DNA from: Ruminococcus sp.
Lineage (GTDB): Bacteria; Bacillota; Clostridia; Oscillospirales; Ruminococcaceae
Assembly (NCBI GenBank): GCA_018376535.1
Contig: JAHABC010000001.1
Coordinates: 286,930-350,929, forward strand
Length of the DNA stretch: 64,000 nt
Direction: 5' to 3'
Shown: in pieces, positions 50,888 to 58,639 of the stretch
How the letters are laid out: each line of letters begins with the position of its first letter
Numbering within the stretch: the first letter of the stretch is position 1
Program-made: the position numbers and the translations under genes
Notes under the pieces: model-generated
Database searches by the model: none
What the model saw: the letters and a program-made list of their open reading frames with translations, nothing else
Told to the model about the DNA's origin: nothing

Positions 50888-53308
50888 TTAAGCATCAAGA
50901 CCCAATAATTGTTTTTTCAATAGTAATAAGTCGTTAGATTTAACGTCGCCATCACCGTTCATATCAGCGTTTTTCATAGCAGTTGTGGAGAGTTCTTCAA
51001 GACCTAATAGATACTTTTTAAGTAGAAGTAAGTCATTAGTCTTAACGTTGCCATCTTCGGTAACGTCGCCAAGTAGAACGTCACTAGGAGTTAGCGAAGT
51101 TTGCGACGTATCAGAGGTATTAGAAGTATCAATAGTAGTATCGGAAACAGTAGTAACGGTATCGGAGGGTTCTGTAGAAGTAGTAGTATCATCTGTTTCG
51201 GAAGTAGTTACTGGAGGTTCTGTAGTAGTATCGCTAGTTTCAGAAGTAGTAGTAGTATCAGTATCCTTGTAGTAAACCTTAACGCCAGTGATATCTAAAG
51301 ATACAGCATCTTTTCCCTCATTTTCGGAGGAAGCCCACCACTTAGTTATTTCTATTTCGTTGCTAGTGATAGTTCCAGTAGTTTCAAGATTGTTACCATC
51401 ATCGTCTAGGTCGCCTGATTTGAAAGTACCATCTATTTCGACAGTAACTTTAGTCTTACCAGCGTCAAATTGATAGTCCTTGAAAGCGTAAGTCTTATCT
51501 GCACCAAGACCGACTACCACGCCACCACCTGCACAGAACCATGAAGATTTATCTGTATTGGAGATAGTTCCTTGAATTTCAATCTTGGAGATGTTTTCAG
51601 GATTTTCAACAGTAAACTTAAAGCCATCTTTAGTAGTAGTGAAATCCTTAGATGTGTAAGTCTTGCTATTTTCTTGAGTAGTAGTAGTAGGCTCAGTAGG
51701 TTGTGTAGATACTGTAGTTTCAGTAGGTTTAGGGTCACTATTTACAAAGCCATCTAGTGAGTAGTTGGAGTACAAGTCGCTAGGAAGTTCATCACGAGTG
51801 ATACAGTAGTCACTTTGATATAGTTCCTTTAGATTGTCCGCATTTTGATAGTTTGGACTAGTTAAAAAGGCAGGGTTAGCATCATACCATGGGCAGAAGT
51901 ATAACCAACCAGCACTTTCAGAAGTTAAGTTTTCAAGGCTAGGAACGGTATCATTTTCAGCCATAGCGACCATCTTTTTACCACTGTACTTTTCAACTAG
52001 ATTGTAGAAAGTACCAGTAATAGCACTCTCATTAGGAGTCTTACCATCGCAGTTGTACTTATCGTAAGCAACGATATCCACATATTCGTCACCTGGGTAC
52101 CATGCAGATGATGTTTCATAAGTATAGCTATTCCATTCCCAAATAACGTTGTGAACGCCGTACTCATTTACTAACTTATTGTAAACGTATCTGTAGAGTT
52201 GAACGTAAGCCTCAGCACCATCGTTGCCCCACCAGAACCAAGAACCAGAACCATCTAAGGAACTAGAACCCTCAGCTTCGTGAAGTGGTCTAAGAATTAT
52301 TGGAATGCCTTCCTCTTGAAGTTCAAGAAGTTGTTTAGCCATGATTTCTAAGTCTTTATTGATAAAATCATTTTCAGCAGTACCAGCAGTAACGGCTTTC
52401 TTAGGACTAAAGTTAGTATGCTTGTTCTTATCGCCCTTTTCGTTGTAGAAAGCGACCTTGTTCCAATCTGGTAGAGAACCCTCTTGATATGTATCCATAT
52501 CTAGTGGAACATTCCAGTGCCAAGATGCAGTAGCGATACCGTTCTTATTCTTAACCCAATCCTTAATTCTACTCATAGTGCCGTCGTCCCAACCTACACC
52601 TTGAGTAGTATTCATGAAGTCAAATCCACGGATAGCAGGGTACTCGCCCGATAGTTGATAGATATAATCGAACTCAGTTTCACCAGCTTGACCGTAAAGT
52701 TCCTGTTGACCAGATATTATATGTTCGCCATAGTTATCTACTAGATAACACATTAGACGCTTAGTTTCGTCAGTAGCCTTATCATCGGATAAAGTTTTAG
52801 TAACGTTAAGTTCTGGTAGAGTAGCTTCCTCAATAGTTAGATAGTCTAGCATAATCCAACCCCAACTTCTTTTGAACTCAATAGTATTTTCGCCCTCTTG
52901 AAGTTTAAAGCTACCTATAGATGTTTCTTTAAAGGTATCAGTATTAGTAAAACCAATATCGCCTTGGGAAATTCCATTTATTACTAAAGTCTGATTTTTA
53001 GTACCTCTATCTTCTGGAAGACAGTATGCAACCTTTATTTCGTACATTCCAGTAGATGGCACTGTAACCTTAACAGCTACATTACCACCATTAGTTTCGA
53101 CGTAACCCTCACCAGAGAAACCTTCAACAGTATTATCTACTACGGCGTTCCATTCAGGTTTTTCGACACTGCTGTTGTCAAGAGTACCATTTTCAAACTC
53201 AACTTTTTCGTTAGTAACGGCGTTAGCAGTCAAGTTCAGAGTAGCAGTAGCAGATACTAACATAGTCAATGCAGATACTACTGCTAATGATTTTTTCCAA
53301 TCTTTCAT
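50888..53308 (-). CDS. GH26 beta-mannanase with CBM35-like module, accessory module and dockerin
   Basis: This secreted cellulosomal enzyme has 806 residues. In order: a signal peptide (1-30); a CBM35-like module (35-162; VEFENGTLDNSSV, SWGWIMLDYLTIE); a GH26 domain (about 175-500) with IISGQQELYG, acid/base Glu344 in LRPLHEAEG and nucleophile Glu451 in VAMAENDTVP. An accessory module (about 558-682; KSSWFCAGGG, KWWASSE) homologous to those in GH44 and the histidine kinase follows, then a Thr-rich linker and type I dockerin (743-806). Mannan or glucomannan is the expected substrate. The ATG follows an RBS (GGAGG). Confidence 0.93.
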   Translation of the reverse strand: MKDWKKSLAVVSALTMLVSATATLNLTANAVTNEKVEFENGTLDNSSVEKPEWNAVVDNTVEGFSGEGYVETNGGNVAVKVTVPSTGMYEIKVAYCLPEDRGTKNQTLVINGISQGDIGFTNTDTFKETSIGSFKLQEGENTIEFKRSWGWIMLDYLTIEEATLPELNVTKTLSDDKATDETKRLMCYLVDNYGEHIISGQQELYGQAGETEFDYIYQLSGEYPAIRGFDFMNTTQGVGWDDGTMSRIKDWVKNKNGIATASWHWNVPLDMDTYQEGSLPDWNKVAFYNEKGDKNKHTNFSPKKAVTAGTAENDFINKDLEIMAKQLLELQEEGIPIILRPLHEAEGSSSLDGSGSWFWWGNDGAEAYVQLYRYVYNKLVNEYGVHNVIWEWNSYTYETSSAWYPGDEYVDIVAYDKYNCDGKTPNESAITGTFYNLVEKYSGKKMVAMAENDTVPSLENLTSESAGWLYFCPWYDANPAFLTSPNYQNADNLKELYQSDYCITRDELPSDLYSNYSLDGFVNSDPKPTETTVSTQPTEPTTTTQENSKTYTSKDFTTTKDGFKFTVENPENISKIEIQGTISNTDKSSWFCAGGGVVVGLGADKTYAFKDYQFDAGKTKVTVEIDGTFKSGDLDDDGNNLETTGTITSNEIEITKWWASSENEGKDAVSLDITGVKVYYKDTDTTTTSETSDTTTEPPVTTSETDDTTTSTEPSDTVTTVSDTTIDTSNTSDTSQTSLTPSDVLLGDVTEDGNVKTNDLLLLKKYLLGLEELSTTAMKNADMNGDGDVKSNDLLLLKKQLLGLDA

Positions 53309-53377
53309 TGGTAATACCTCCTAAAAAATAAAATATATAGTTTAGTCAATTAACAGACAAAAATTTCAACTATTAAA

Positions 53378-53406
53378 ATAATAACACAAGATTTATATAA
53401 AGTCAA
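53378..53406 (-). promoter_or_regulatory. Promoter of GH26
   Basis: On the minus strand, TTGACT (53401-53406) and TATTAT (53378-53383) have a 17-base spacer. No AAACGTTTTC element is present in this leader. Confidence 0.75.
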
Positions 53407-53443
53407 GAAAAAAACTCAACTAAATAATTTTTTTTTGTTACTA

Positions 53444-53472
53444 TTGCATTTATTTGAAATATATGTTATAAT
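53444..53472 (+). promoter_or_regulatory. Promoter of the PRTase-like gene
   Basis: TTGCAT (53444-53449) and TATAAT (53467-53472) have a 17-base spacer. The -10 box ends 37 bases before the start. Confidence 0.7.
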
Positions 53473-53509
53473 ATAAAAACATCAATAAAATTTAATTGGA
53501 GGAATATAA

Positions 53510-54142
53510 ATGGAAAATATGGATACTATAAGAAGTTCTGTCAACCACCATATTAAGATAGGCGTTCTTGCTGGACACTTCGCAACTAACCACTCTCACG
53601 TTAGCCACTACATAGATATGACTACTATTAAAACTAAATGCAATGTGGCTAGAGATGTAGCTCATGAATTAGCATCTAAGTACTACGATACTGATATAGA
53701 TACTATTATATGTTTAGAGGGTACTCAAATGGTAGGTGCTTTCTTAGCTGAAAGTCTATCTGCTAATGGAAGCGGTATGAACCAAGGTAAGAACATATCT
53801 GTAATTACTCCAGAACTTAATAGTAACAATCAAATGATTTTTAGAGATAACGTTCAAAGAAACGTCGCTAATAGAAAGATTATGTTATTAATATCTTCAG
53901 CATCTTCTGGTAAGACTATAAATCGTTCTGTTGAATGTTTGGCTTACTATGGTGGTCAACTAGCTGGTATATGTGCTATATTCTCTGCTATAGATAGCTA
54001 CAATAATATTCCTATAAAAGCCATGTTTAAAGCTAGTGATGTTCCAAACTACTTTACATCATCTTTTGCGGACTGTCCTTTATGTAAGGCTAACCAACGT
54101 GTAGATGCAGTTATCACAAGTTTTGGATACTCTAAAATATAA
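53510..54142 (+). CDS. Phosphoribosyltransferase-like protein, unknown substrate
   Basis: The protein has 210 residues and an overall pattern like orotate phosphoribosyltransferase: DTIICLEGTQMVGAFLAE near residue 65 and IMLLISSASSGKTINRSVEC near 125-145. The second stretch corresponds to the PRPP loop. The usual acidic pair before the Ser/Thr-Gly loop is missing (LLISSASSG). Near the C-terminus CPLCKANQRVD adds a C-x2-C pair. AATTGGAGG precedes the ATG. It is monocistronic between GH26 and a surface protein. The enzyme reaction cannot be assigned; it may be a regulatory relative. Confidence 0.68.
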   Translation: MENMDTIRSSVNHHIKIGVLAGHFATNHSHVSHYIDMTTIKTKCNVARDVAHELASKYYDTDIDTIICLEGTQMVGAFLAESLSANGSGMNQGKNISVITPELNSNNQMIFRDNVQRNVANRKIMLLISSASSGKTINRSVECLAYYGGQLAGICAIFSAIDSYNNIPIKAMFKASDVPNYFTSSFADCPLCKANQRVDAVITSFGYSKI

Positions 54143-54182
54143 CACTAAACTCTTAAAGTTTCAAAATATCATGACAAATACT

Positions 54183-54236
54183 ACTGACTTAATCCGATTA
54201 TGTACTCATAGTTAGATTAGGTCAGTTTTTTCTTTT
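54183..54236 (+). terminator. Intrinsic terminator after the PRTase-like gene
   Basis: A 12-bp stem (54183-54194 with 54215-54226, one wobble or mismatch) is followed by TTTTTTCTTTTT. Confidence 0.75.
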
Positions 54237-54293
54237 TAGTCAAAGTTTACAACATTTCAAAATAGTGTAAATAATTTTCATACTATTTACTCC

Positions 54294-54322
54294 TTGATTT
54301 TTTTGCTTACTTATGTTAATAT
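54294..54322 (+). promoter_or_regulatory. Promoter of the Thr-rich surface protein
   Basis: TTGATT (54294-54299) and TAATAT (54317-54322) have a 17-base spacer. The gene-free stretch 54143-54497 also holds the preceding terminator and a roughly 170-base A/T-rich leader with weak hairpins that I do not recognise. Confidence 0.55.
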
Positions 54323-54497
54323 GTATGCTATAAGTTATACTTATACGCTATTCGTATACAAATATCAAGATATCGCAATATGGACTTATCTTGAGTTGAT
54401 AGCATATAATATATGGATTTTTCACTTATATGATATCAATAATACTATATAAATAGTTATGATAAGCTAACATTTCACAACTTTATGGAGGCACACA

Positions 54498-55109
54498 ATG
54501 AGAATAAAATCAATATTTTGGTATTCAGTTACCTTAATAATATCCATGTTATTAGCACCTATACCGTCTTGTGCAGAAAGCGTATCTTTGCCAGAAGATA
54601 CTGACAATAATAATACTAATACCGATACTACATCTTACATTAGCGATGTTACTACCTATACTGAATATACTCCTACAGAAGATACATCTTTTACTATGGA
54701 TACCGAAATTACATCTAGTACTTTGGAAAACGTTACTGAAACTACTACCATCACTACCCTTGAAACTACTACCTCAGATACCACTACTTATCAAGATACT
54801 ACCCCTGAAACTACTACCCTAGATACCACTACCTTAGATACTGCCCCTTATATTGAAGAAAATATATCTGTAGTTACACCATCTAATGAAGTTCATAATA
54901 CAACCCTATCGGAGATGGTATCTGCTAGCAATAGAGAGAGTGTTGCATCGGTATCATCAATAAGAGCCACTGTATTAACCGTATCTAACACCAACATCAA
55001 AAAAACAGACGAAAGTCCTGAAACTAAACATACAGCAGTATTAATTCCAATACTACTACTTATGGCTGGTGCTTTATTTACTGGAGCTACTTCTAAACCT
55101 AAAAATTAA
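54498..55109 (+). CDS. Thr-rich secreted surface protein
   Basis: The protein has 203 residues. A signal peptide (about 1-26; PIPSCAES) is followed by a mucin-like segment (about 30-125) built of TTT-x and TTLDTT repeats. A short polar region and one C-terminal membrane helix (about 177-197) with the tail TSKPKN follow. It has no enzymatic domain. TATGGAGG precedes the ATG. It may be a cell-surface spacer or glycosylated stalk. It lies directly upstream of the c-di-GMP riboswitch transcript, but that has its own promoter. Confidence 0.7.
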   Translation: MRIKSIFWYSVTLIISMLLAPIPSCAESVSLPEDTDNNNTNTDTTSYISDVTTYTEYTPTEDTSFTMDTEITSSTLENVTETTTITTLETTTSDTTTYQDTTPETTTLDTTTLDTAPYIEENISVVTPSNEVHNTTLSEMVSASNRESVASVSSIRATVLTVSNTNIKKTDESPETKHTAVLIPILLLMAGALFTGATSKPKN

Positions 55110-55127
55110 AAATTATCCAAATTTGTA

Positions 55128-55156
55128 TTGACAAACCTATATTTAAGTGATATAAT
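55128..55156 (+). promoter_or_regulatory. Promoter of the c-di-GMP riboswitch transcript
   Basis: Perfect TTGACA (55128-55133) and perfect TATAAT (55151-55156) have a 17-base spacer. It is among the best promoters in the window, yet no protein gene follows. Confidence 0.88.
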
Positions 55157-55162
55157 GATTAT

Positions 55163-55340
55163 AATAAATTTTGATAAACCGTGAGACACACGAGGTTGGC
55201 TTGTCTGTATTTATACAAGAATTTCTTACGTTTGTGTTTGCATGAATATAAGAATGTGTCACAACTATCAATTTTCATTTCTCCTTTAAATTTTAGTGTT
55301 CATATTTGAGTATGGTCATTAAGAAAATAGTATTTTTTAA
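55163..55340 (+). ncRNA. Putative structured 5' RNA domain, unidentified
   Basis: The 5' part of the transcript can fold. AACCGTG pairs with CACGAGGTT (with a bulge) near 55178-55198, CTTGT pairs with ACAAG just after it, and TCTTA pairs with TAAGA further on. No reading frame with an RBS is present. It is not a class I know. It could be a leader of the riboswitch or a small RNA. Confidence 0.4.
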
Positions 55341-55344
55341 TATT

Positions 55345-55420
55345 TTGGCAAACCTATCGAAAGGTAGGGACGCAAAGCCAAGGGTCTAAACTTTCTCCGA
55401 AAGAACGATAGCCGGTTGCA
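55345..55420 (+). promoter_or_regulatory. c-di-GMP-I (GEMM-I) riboswitch aptamer
   Basis: The conserved core GGCAAACC, a tetraloop helix CTATCGAAAGGTAG, GGGACGCAAAGCC, GGTCTAAAC and the closing CGATAGCCGGTTGC are all present in order. They match the GEMM-I consensus closely. The 3' strand CCGGTTGC can pair instead with CGCAACCG downstream, forming a terminator. This predicts an ON switch. No gene follows on this strand. Confidence 0.93.
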
Positions 55421-55467
55421 CTTTTCTTTCGGTTTGCGTCCACATTTTTCGCAACCGATTTTTTTTG
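55413..55467 (+). terminator. Expression-platform terminator of the c-di-GMP riboswitch
   Basis: CGGTTGC (55413-55419) pairs with GCAACCG (55451-55457), followed by ATTTTTTTT. The pairing competes with the aptamer's closing helix. Confidence 0.75.
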
Positions 55468-55523
55468 TGGATAAATGAAAGTTTTCTAATTACAACACCA
55501 CCTTCCTAAAATAAATAGAAGAT

Positions 55524-55556
55524 ACCTCTGATTATAATATTTTCAGAGGTGTTTTT
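55524..55556 (+). terminator. Second intrinsic terminator downstream of the riboswitch
   Basis: The stem ACCTCTGA/TCAGAGGT (55524-55531 with 55543-55550) is followed by GTTTTT. It would stop any read-through of the riboswitch terminator, within 70 bases and before any gene. Confidence 0.75.
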
Positions 55557-55568
55557 ATTACATAAAAT

Positions 55569-55598
55569 ATCGGAACACTAAAAGTATAGTGTTCCGAT
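55569..55598 (-). terminator. Terminator after the anti-sigma gene
   Basis: A 12-bp perfect stem (55569-55580 with 55587-55598) lies 55 bases after the stop of the leftward gene. Its strength on either strand is uncertain. Confidence 0.6.
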
Positions 55599-55652
55599 TT
55601 CTCTATATATTTAAAAATCTATGTTCTACAAGTAAGTTATCTATCTATATAG

Positions 55653-57293
55653 TTACTGTAACTTAACGGAAAATGGCTTATCGTCGGAGTAGCCAAATAG
55701 ATTGCATACCATTGGCGATTCAGTAGCTTCTTCACTAATTACAAAGCCTATCTTCATATGTTTAGTTTCGTTAGGTTGTATAGTAATATAGTATACAGAG
55801 TTGTTATAGTTTTCTAAGGTATCGAAAGCTATTGGTTCGTTGAATACTGTAAATATACCGCTATCCAAGTCGAAGCATCTACAGAACTCTTGTGGAGCGT
55901 TCATAGTACTAGTAATAGTAGCATCTACAATAAGAGCCTTGTAGCCATCTTTAAGATTACCATTCTCATCAACATATTCAGGTGACATAACGTTATCGAA
56001 CTGCATACCATCAAAGTTATCGGCAATGTTGAAGTCGTCAATAGTTAGTTTAAATCTATTGTCATCATTAGAACACTCAAAGGAGTTTTCACCAACCTTA
56101 GCGATACCATCTAATTCACTTTGACGGCTTTCATCGATTAATGATGCTACTTCCTCCATAGGTGGATTGTATACTGGTTCAACTTTTACATAGCATTGGT
56201 CATCAGCGACATCTAAGCCAGTATTGAAACCACGCTTAATAGGAACTTCAAAAGAGTAGACTGGTTCATTTTGAGTATCATTGTATAAGCCAACGGTTAC
56301 AGATGTAGCATCTATCATAGGAGTTGAATAAGTAATACCATCTATATAACTGTTCCAAACTAGTTCTTTGCCAGTACTGTCGAATAGTCTAACGGTGAAG
56401 CCGTCTTGACAATCCAAATCCACCTTAGTACCAGCTGGTGATACTGTTATACTATTTAAAGTGTTACCATCTTTAGTTTGATTAACTTCATATACATCAA
56501 TCTGTGGATTTAGTTCGGTAACGTCAAAACCAAAGGATACCACATCTTTAAGATACTTCTCTTCAACACGAGTTCTATTTACATACTCAAGGGTATCGTA
56601 GTTAAAGTCGTAGTTGATGCTATCAAAAGCAGTATCCACGTTGAAGTCTATGTCAACTCTTGAACCTTCGATATTTTGAATATCAGAGATATCCACGTTA
56701 ATTCTGCCTATAAATAGACCTAACTCATCACTACTAGCAGTAAAAATTTCAGTAGATTTTCCATTGCTCTTTAAAGATTGTCCATTAATCTTGATATCCA
56801 TACCACCACATATGCAGTTACACTTAGCTAAATCCTCAGCGTTAGCCTTAATGCCATAAGTGATATATAAGTTTTGACCATCGCAGTAGTAACTATCCAC
56901 ATATGGAGTTATGCAGTGTTCACTAGATGCGTTATCATCAGTATCTTGAACAGATGTGCTATCGTCAGTAACTTGAGCAGATGTAGTATCGGATACCTTA
57001 ACAGCATAGTCCTTAGTTGGACTTACTTCGTTTCTCTGTTGAATTTTAGATACTAAGTTTTCTAATATGGAAGTATTATCAGCCATAACAGGCATAGCCA
57101 TAGAAACTCCCATAACTGCTACTAGACAAGCACTAAATATAGCTACCTTTTTACTCTTACGAGTTCTCTTTTGATTTCTCTCTTGATATTCTTGTTTTTT
57201 CATTTCATCTTCAACCTTTCTTTGTATACGATATTTTAAATTATCATCTAACGTAAAGTTATCTATTACATGGATAAAGTTCTTTTTGTTCAT
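55653..57293 (-). CDS. DUF4179-type putative anti-sigma factor
   Basis: The protein has 546 residues. A short cytoplasmic part (about 1-45; NLKYRIQRKVEDEMKKQE) precedes one membrane helix (about 50-70). A large extracytoplasmic region follows, with a small Thr/Asp-rich linker and beta-rich domains as in DUF4179 proteins. It is encoded directly after an ECF sigma gene and overlaps it by 35 bases, the usual setting of a membrane anti-sigma factor. AGGAGG serves the start; ATG 57293 has better spacing than ATG 57299. The signal it senses is unknown. Confidence 0.72.
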   Translation of the reverse strand: MNKKNFIHVIDNFTLDDNLKYRIQRKVEDEMKKQEYQERNQKRTRKSKKVAIFSACLVAVMGVSMAMPVMADNTSILENLVSKIQQRNEVSPTKDYAVKVSDTTSAQVTDDSTSVQDTDDNASSEHCITPYVDSYYCDGQNLYITYGIKANAEDLAKCNCICGGMDIKINGQSLKSNGKSTEIFTASSDELGLFIGRINVDISDIQNIEGSRVDIDFNVDTAFDSINYDFNYDTLEYVNRTRVEEKYLKDVVSFGFDVTELNPQIDVYEVNQTKDGNTLNSITVSPAGTKVDLDCQDGFTVRLFDSTGKELVWNSYIDGITYSTPMIDATSVTVGLYNDTQNEPVYSFEVPIKRGFNTGLDVADDQCYVKVEPVYNPPMEEVASLIDESRQSELDGIAKVGENSFECSNDDNRFKLTIDDFNIADNFDGMQFDNVMSPEYVDENGNLKDGYKALIVDATITSTMNAPQEFCRCFDLDSGIFTVFNEPIAFDTLENYNNSVYYITIQPNETKHMKIGFVISEEATESPMVCNLFGYSDDKPFSVKLQ

Positions 57294-57762
57294 AGTCATT
57301 TTCCTCCTCTAAATCTAGTTTGAGTTTTTCTCTGCCACGTTTAAGACGCATCTTAACAGCAGATTTACTAACTTTTAAAGTAGCAGATATTTCCTCAATA
57401 GAATAACCCTCATAGTAGTATAAATATAAGACTATTCTATACTTAGGTAGCAGATTATATAGTAATTCGGTTACGTTACTAGTAGTGTCATCTATAGGCA
57501 TATCTTGAATGGTATCCATACCCACGGTATTTTTATTCCAAAAAGTACCCAAATGATTTTTACAAGCATTTATAGTAACTCTAATAATCCAATAACGCTC
57601 ATGCTGAGGCGTTTCAAACTCTTGATTAGTAGTAAACAACTTTACAAAAACGTCTTGAGTAACATCTTCAGCATCGGATTTGTTACCTAAGTAAGTCATG
57701 GAGAGTTTAAATATTAAATCACTGTAGAGTGAATATTTTTCATCAAATAGTTGATTATCCAT
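57259..57762 (-). CDS. ECF-type RNA polymerase sigma factor
   Basis: The protein has 167 residues, the normal ECF length. Region 2 includes LIFKLSMTYLGNKSDAEDVTQDVFVKLF, and region 4 includes YRIVLYLYYYEGYSIEEISATLKVSKSAVKMRLKRGREKL in parts. It lacks regions 1 and 3. The gene overlaps the following membrane protein by 35 bases, so the two are translationally coupled and probably a sigma/anti-sigma pair. GAAAGGAG precedes the ATG. The target promoters are unknown. Confidence 0.93.
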   Translation of the reverse strand: MDNQLFDEKYSLYSDLIFKLSMTYLGNKSDAEDVTQDVFVKLFTTNQEFETPQHERYWIIRVTINACKNHLGTFWNKNTVGMDTIQDMPIDDTTSNVTELLYNLLPKYRIVLYLYYYEGYSIEEISATLKVSKSAVKMRLKRGREKLKLDLEEENDYEQKELYPCNR

Positions 57763-57834
57763 TGTCTTTATCTCCTTTCACTATAGATACAATTCAAAAC
57801 ACAAAAAAGTCACATGAAAGAAAATATTTTTTTA

Positions 57835-57868
57835 AAAAAATTGGAGGTGAATATAAAAAATCACCTCC
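57835..57868 (-). terminator. Intrinsic terminator after the TM2 gene
   Basis: An 8-bp perfect stem GGAGGTGA/TCACCTCC is followed on the minus strand by AATTTTTTT. Confidence 0.8.
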
Positions 57869-57890
57869 AAATAGATATATAATAGTAGTA

Positions 57891-58601
57891 TTAATCTCTT
57901 AACTGTCTGCCATTTTTATCATAGAAAGTACCTCTAAGAAGTTTAATCAAATCCACGATAGTACCTATTCCAAATAGACCATAAGTGCAGAAGTACAGTA
58001 TACCACTAGCGATATGACCAGTATAAAATCTGTGAAGTCCACCAAAGCCAAAAAATCCCAATGCACATAGAACTCCTGCCATACTGCGACTTTTATTGCT
58101 TAAAGGAACGTTGTTCATATTTATATAGGTGTTGTTCTGTTGATACATATTATTCTGCTGATAGTTTCCTTGATTTAACTGCTCAACTTGTCGTCCACAT
58201 GATGTACACACTACGGCATCAAATGGAATGTTAGAACCACAATACTTACAAAACTTAGTATTAGTATTAGTTCTCATTCTGTTGTAGTTACTATTTTGAA
58301 ATGGCGAGTCAACGTGTGGTACAGGAGAATTAGTCTGTTGGTATGAATGAGGTATGTTTGGATTTAATCTTCTAGGTTCGCTATACTGCGTATTGTGAGA
58401 GTTCTGTTGTGGTTGCGAATACTGTTGCTGAGGTTGTGAATATGGTGTATTATAGTTCTGTTGTGGTGGGGTTTGTTGATAATATTCCGAACTTTGATAC
58501 TCATTAGTATTAATACCATCGTAGTTATACTCGGGTTGTTCTGTTGGAATGTCCTCTGGTTTTGAAAGAGATATTTTACTCTTTTTGTGTTCACTTTCCA
58601 T
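57891..58601 (-). CDS. TM2-domain protein with zinc ribbon
   Basis: The protein has 236 residues. The N-terminal 110 are low-complexity, rich in Gln, Asn, Pro, Tyr and Ser. A zinc ribbon (KFCKYCGSNIPFDAVVCTSCG, about 115-135) follows, then a TM2 domain with two membrane helices (about 170-225) and the signature LGFFGFGGLHRFYTGH. TM2 proteins are widespread and poorly understood. It begins 38 bases after the serA stop, so it could be cotranscribed with serC-serA. AGGAGG precedes the ATG. Confidence 0.85.
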   Translation of the reverse strand: MESEHKKSKISLSKPEDIPTEQPEYNYDGINTNEYQSSEYYQQTPPQQNYNTPYSQPQQQYSQPQQNSHNTQYSEPRRLNPNIPHSYQQTNSPVPHVDSPFQNSNYNRMRTNTNTKFCKYCGSNIPFDAVVCTSCGRQVEQLNQGNYQQNNMYQQNNTYINMNNVPLSNKSRSMAGVLCALGFFGFGGLHRFYTGHIASGILYFCTYGLFGIGTIVDLIKLLRGTFYDKNGRQLRD

Positions 58602-58639
58602 AACTTAACAATCCTCCTTAAATTATGTACTAACTTACA

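Noticed and set aside
50985..51757. Plus-strand frames opposite GH26
   Set aside because: Ser/Val-rich frames arise as the complement of Thr- and dockerin-coding DNA; no start signals.
54324..54406. Three-way-junction-like structure before the Thr-rich protein (TATGCTAT with ATAGCATA)
   Set aside because: The predicted transcription start at about 54329 would cut off most of the first strand of the closing stem, and no riboswitch consensus fits.
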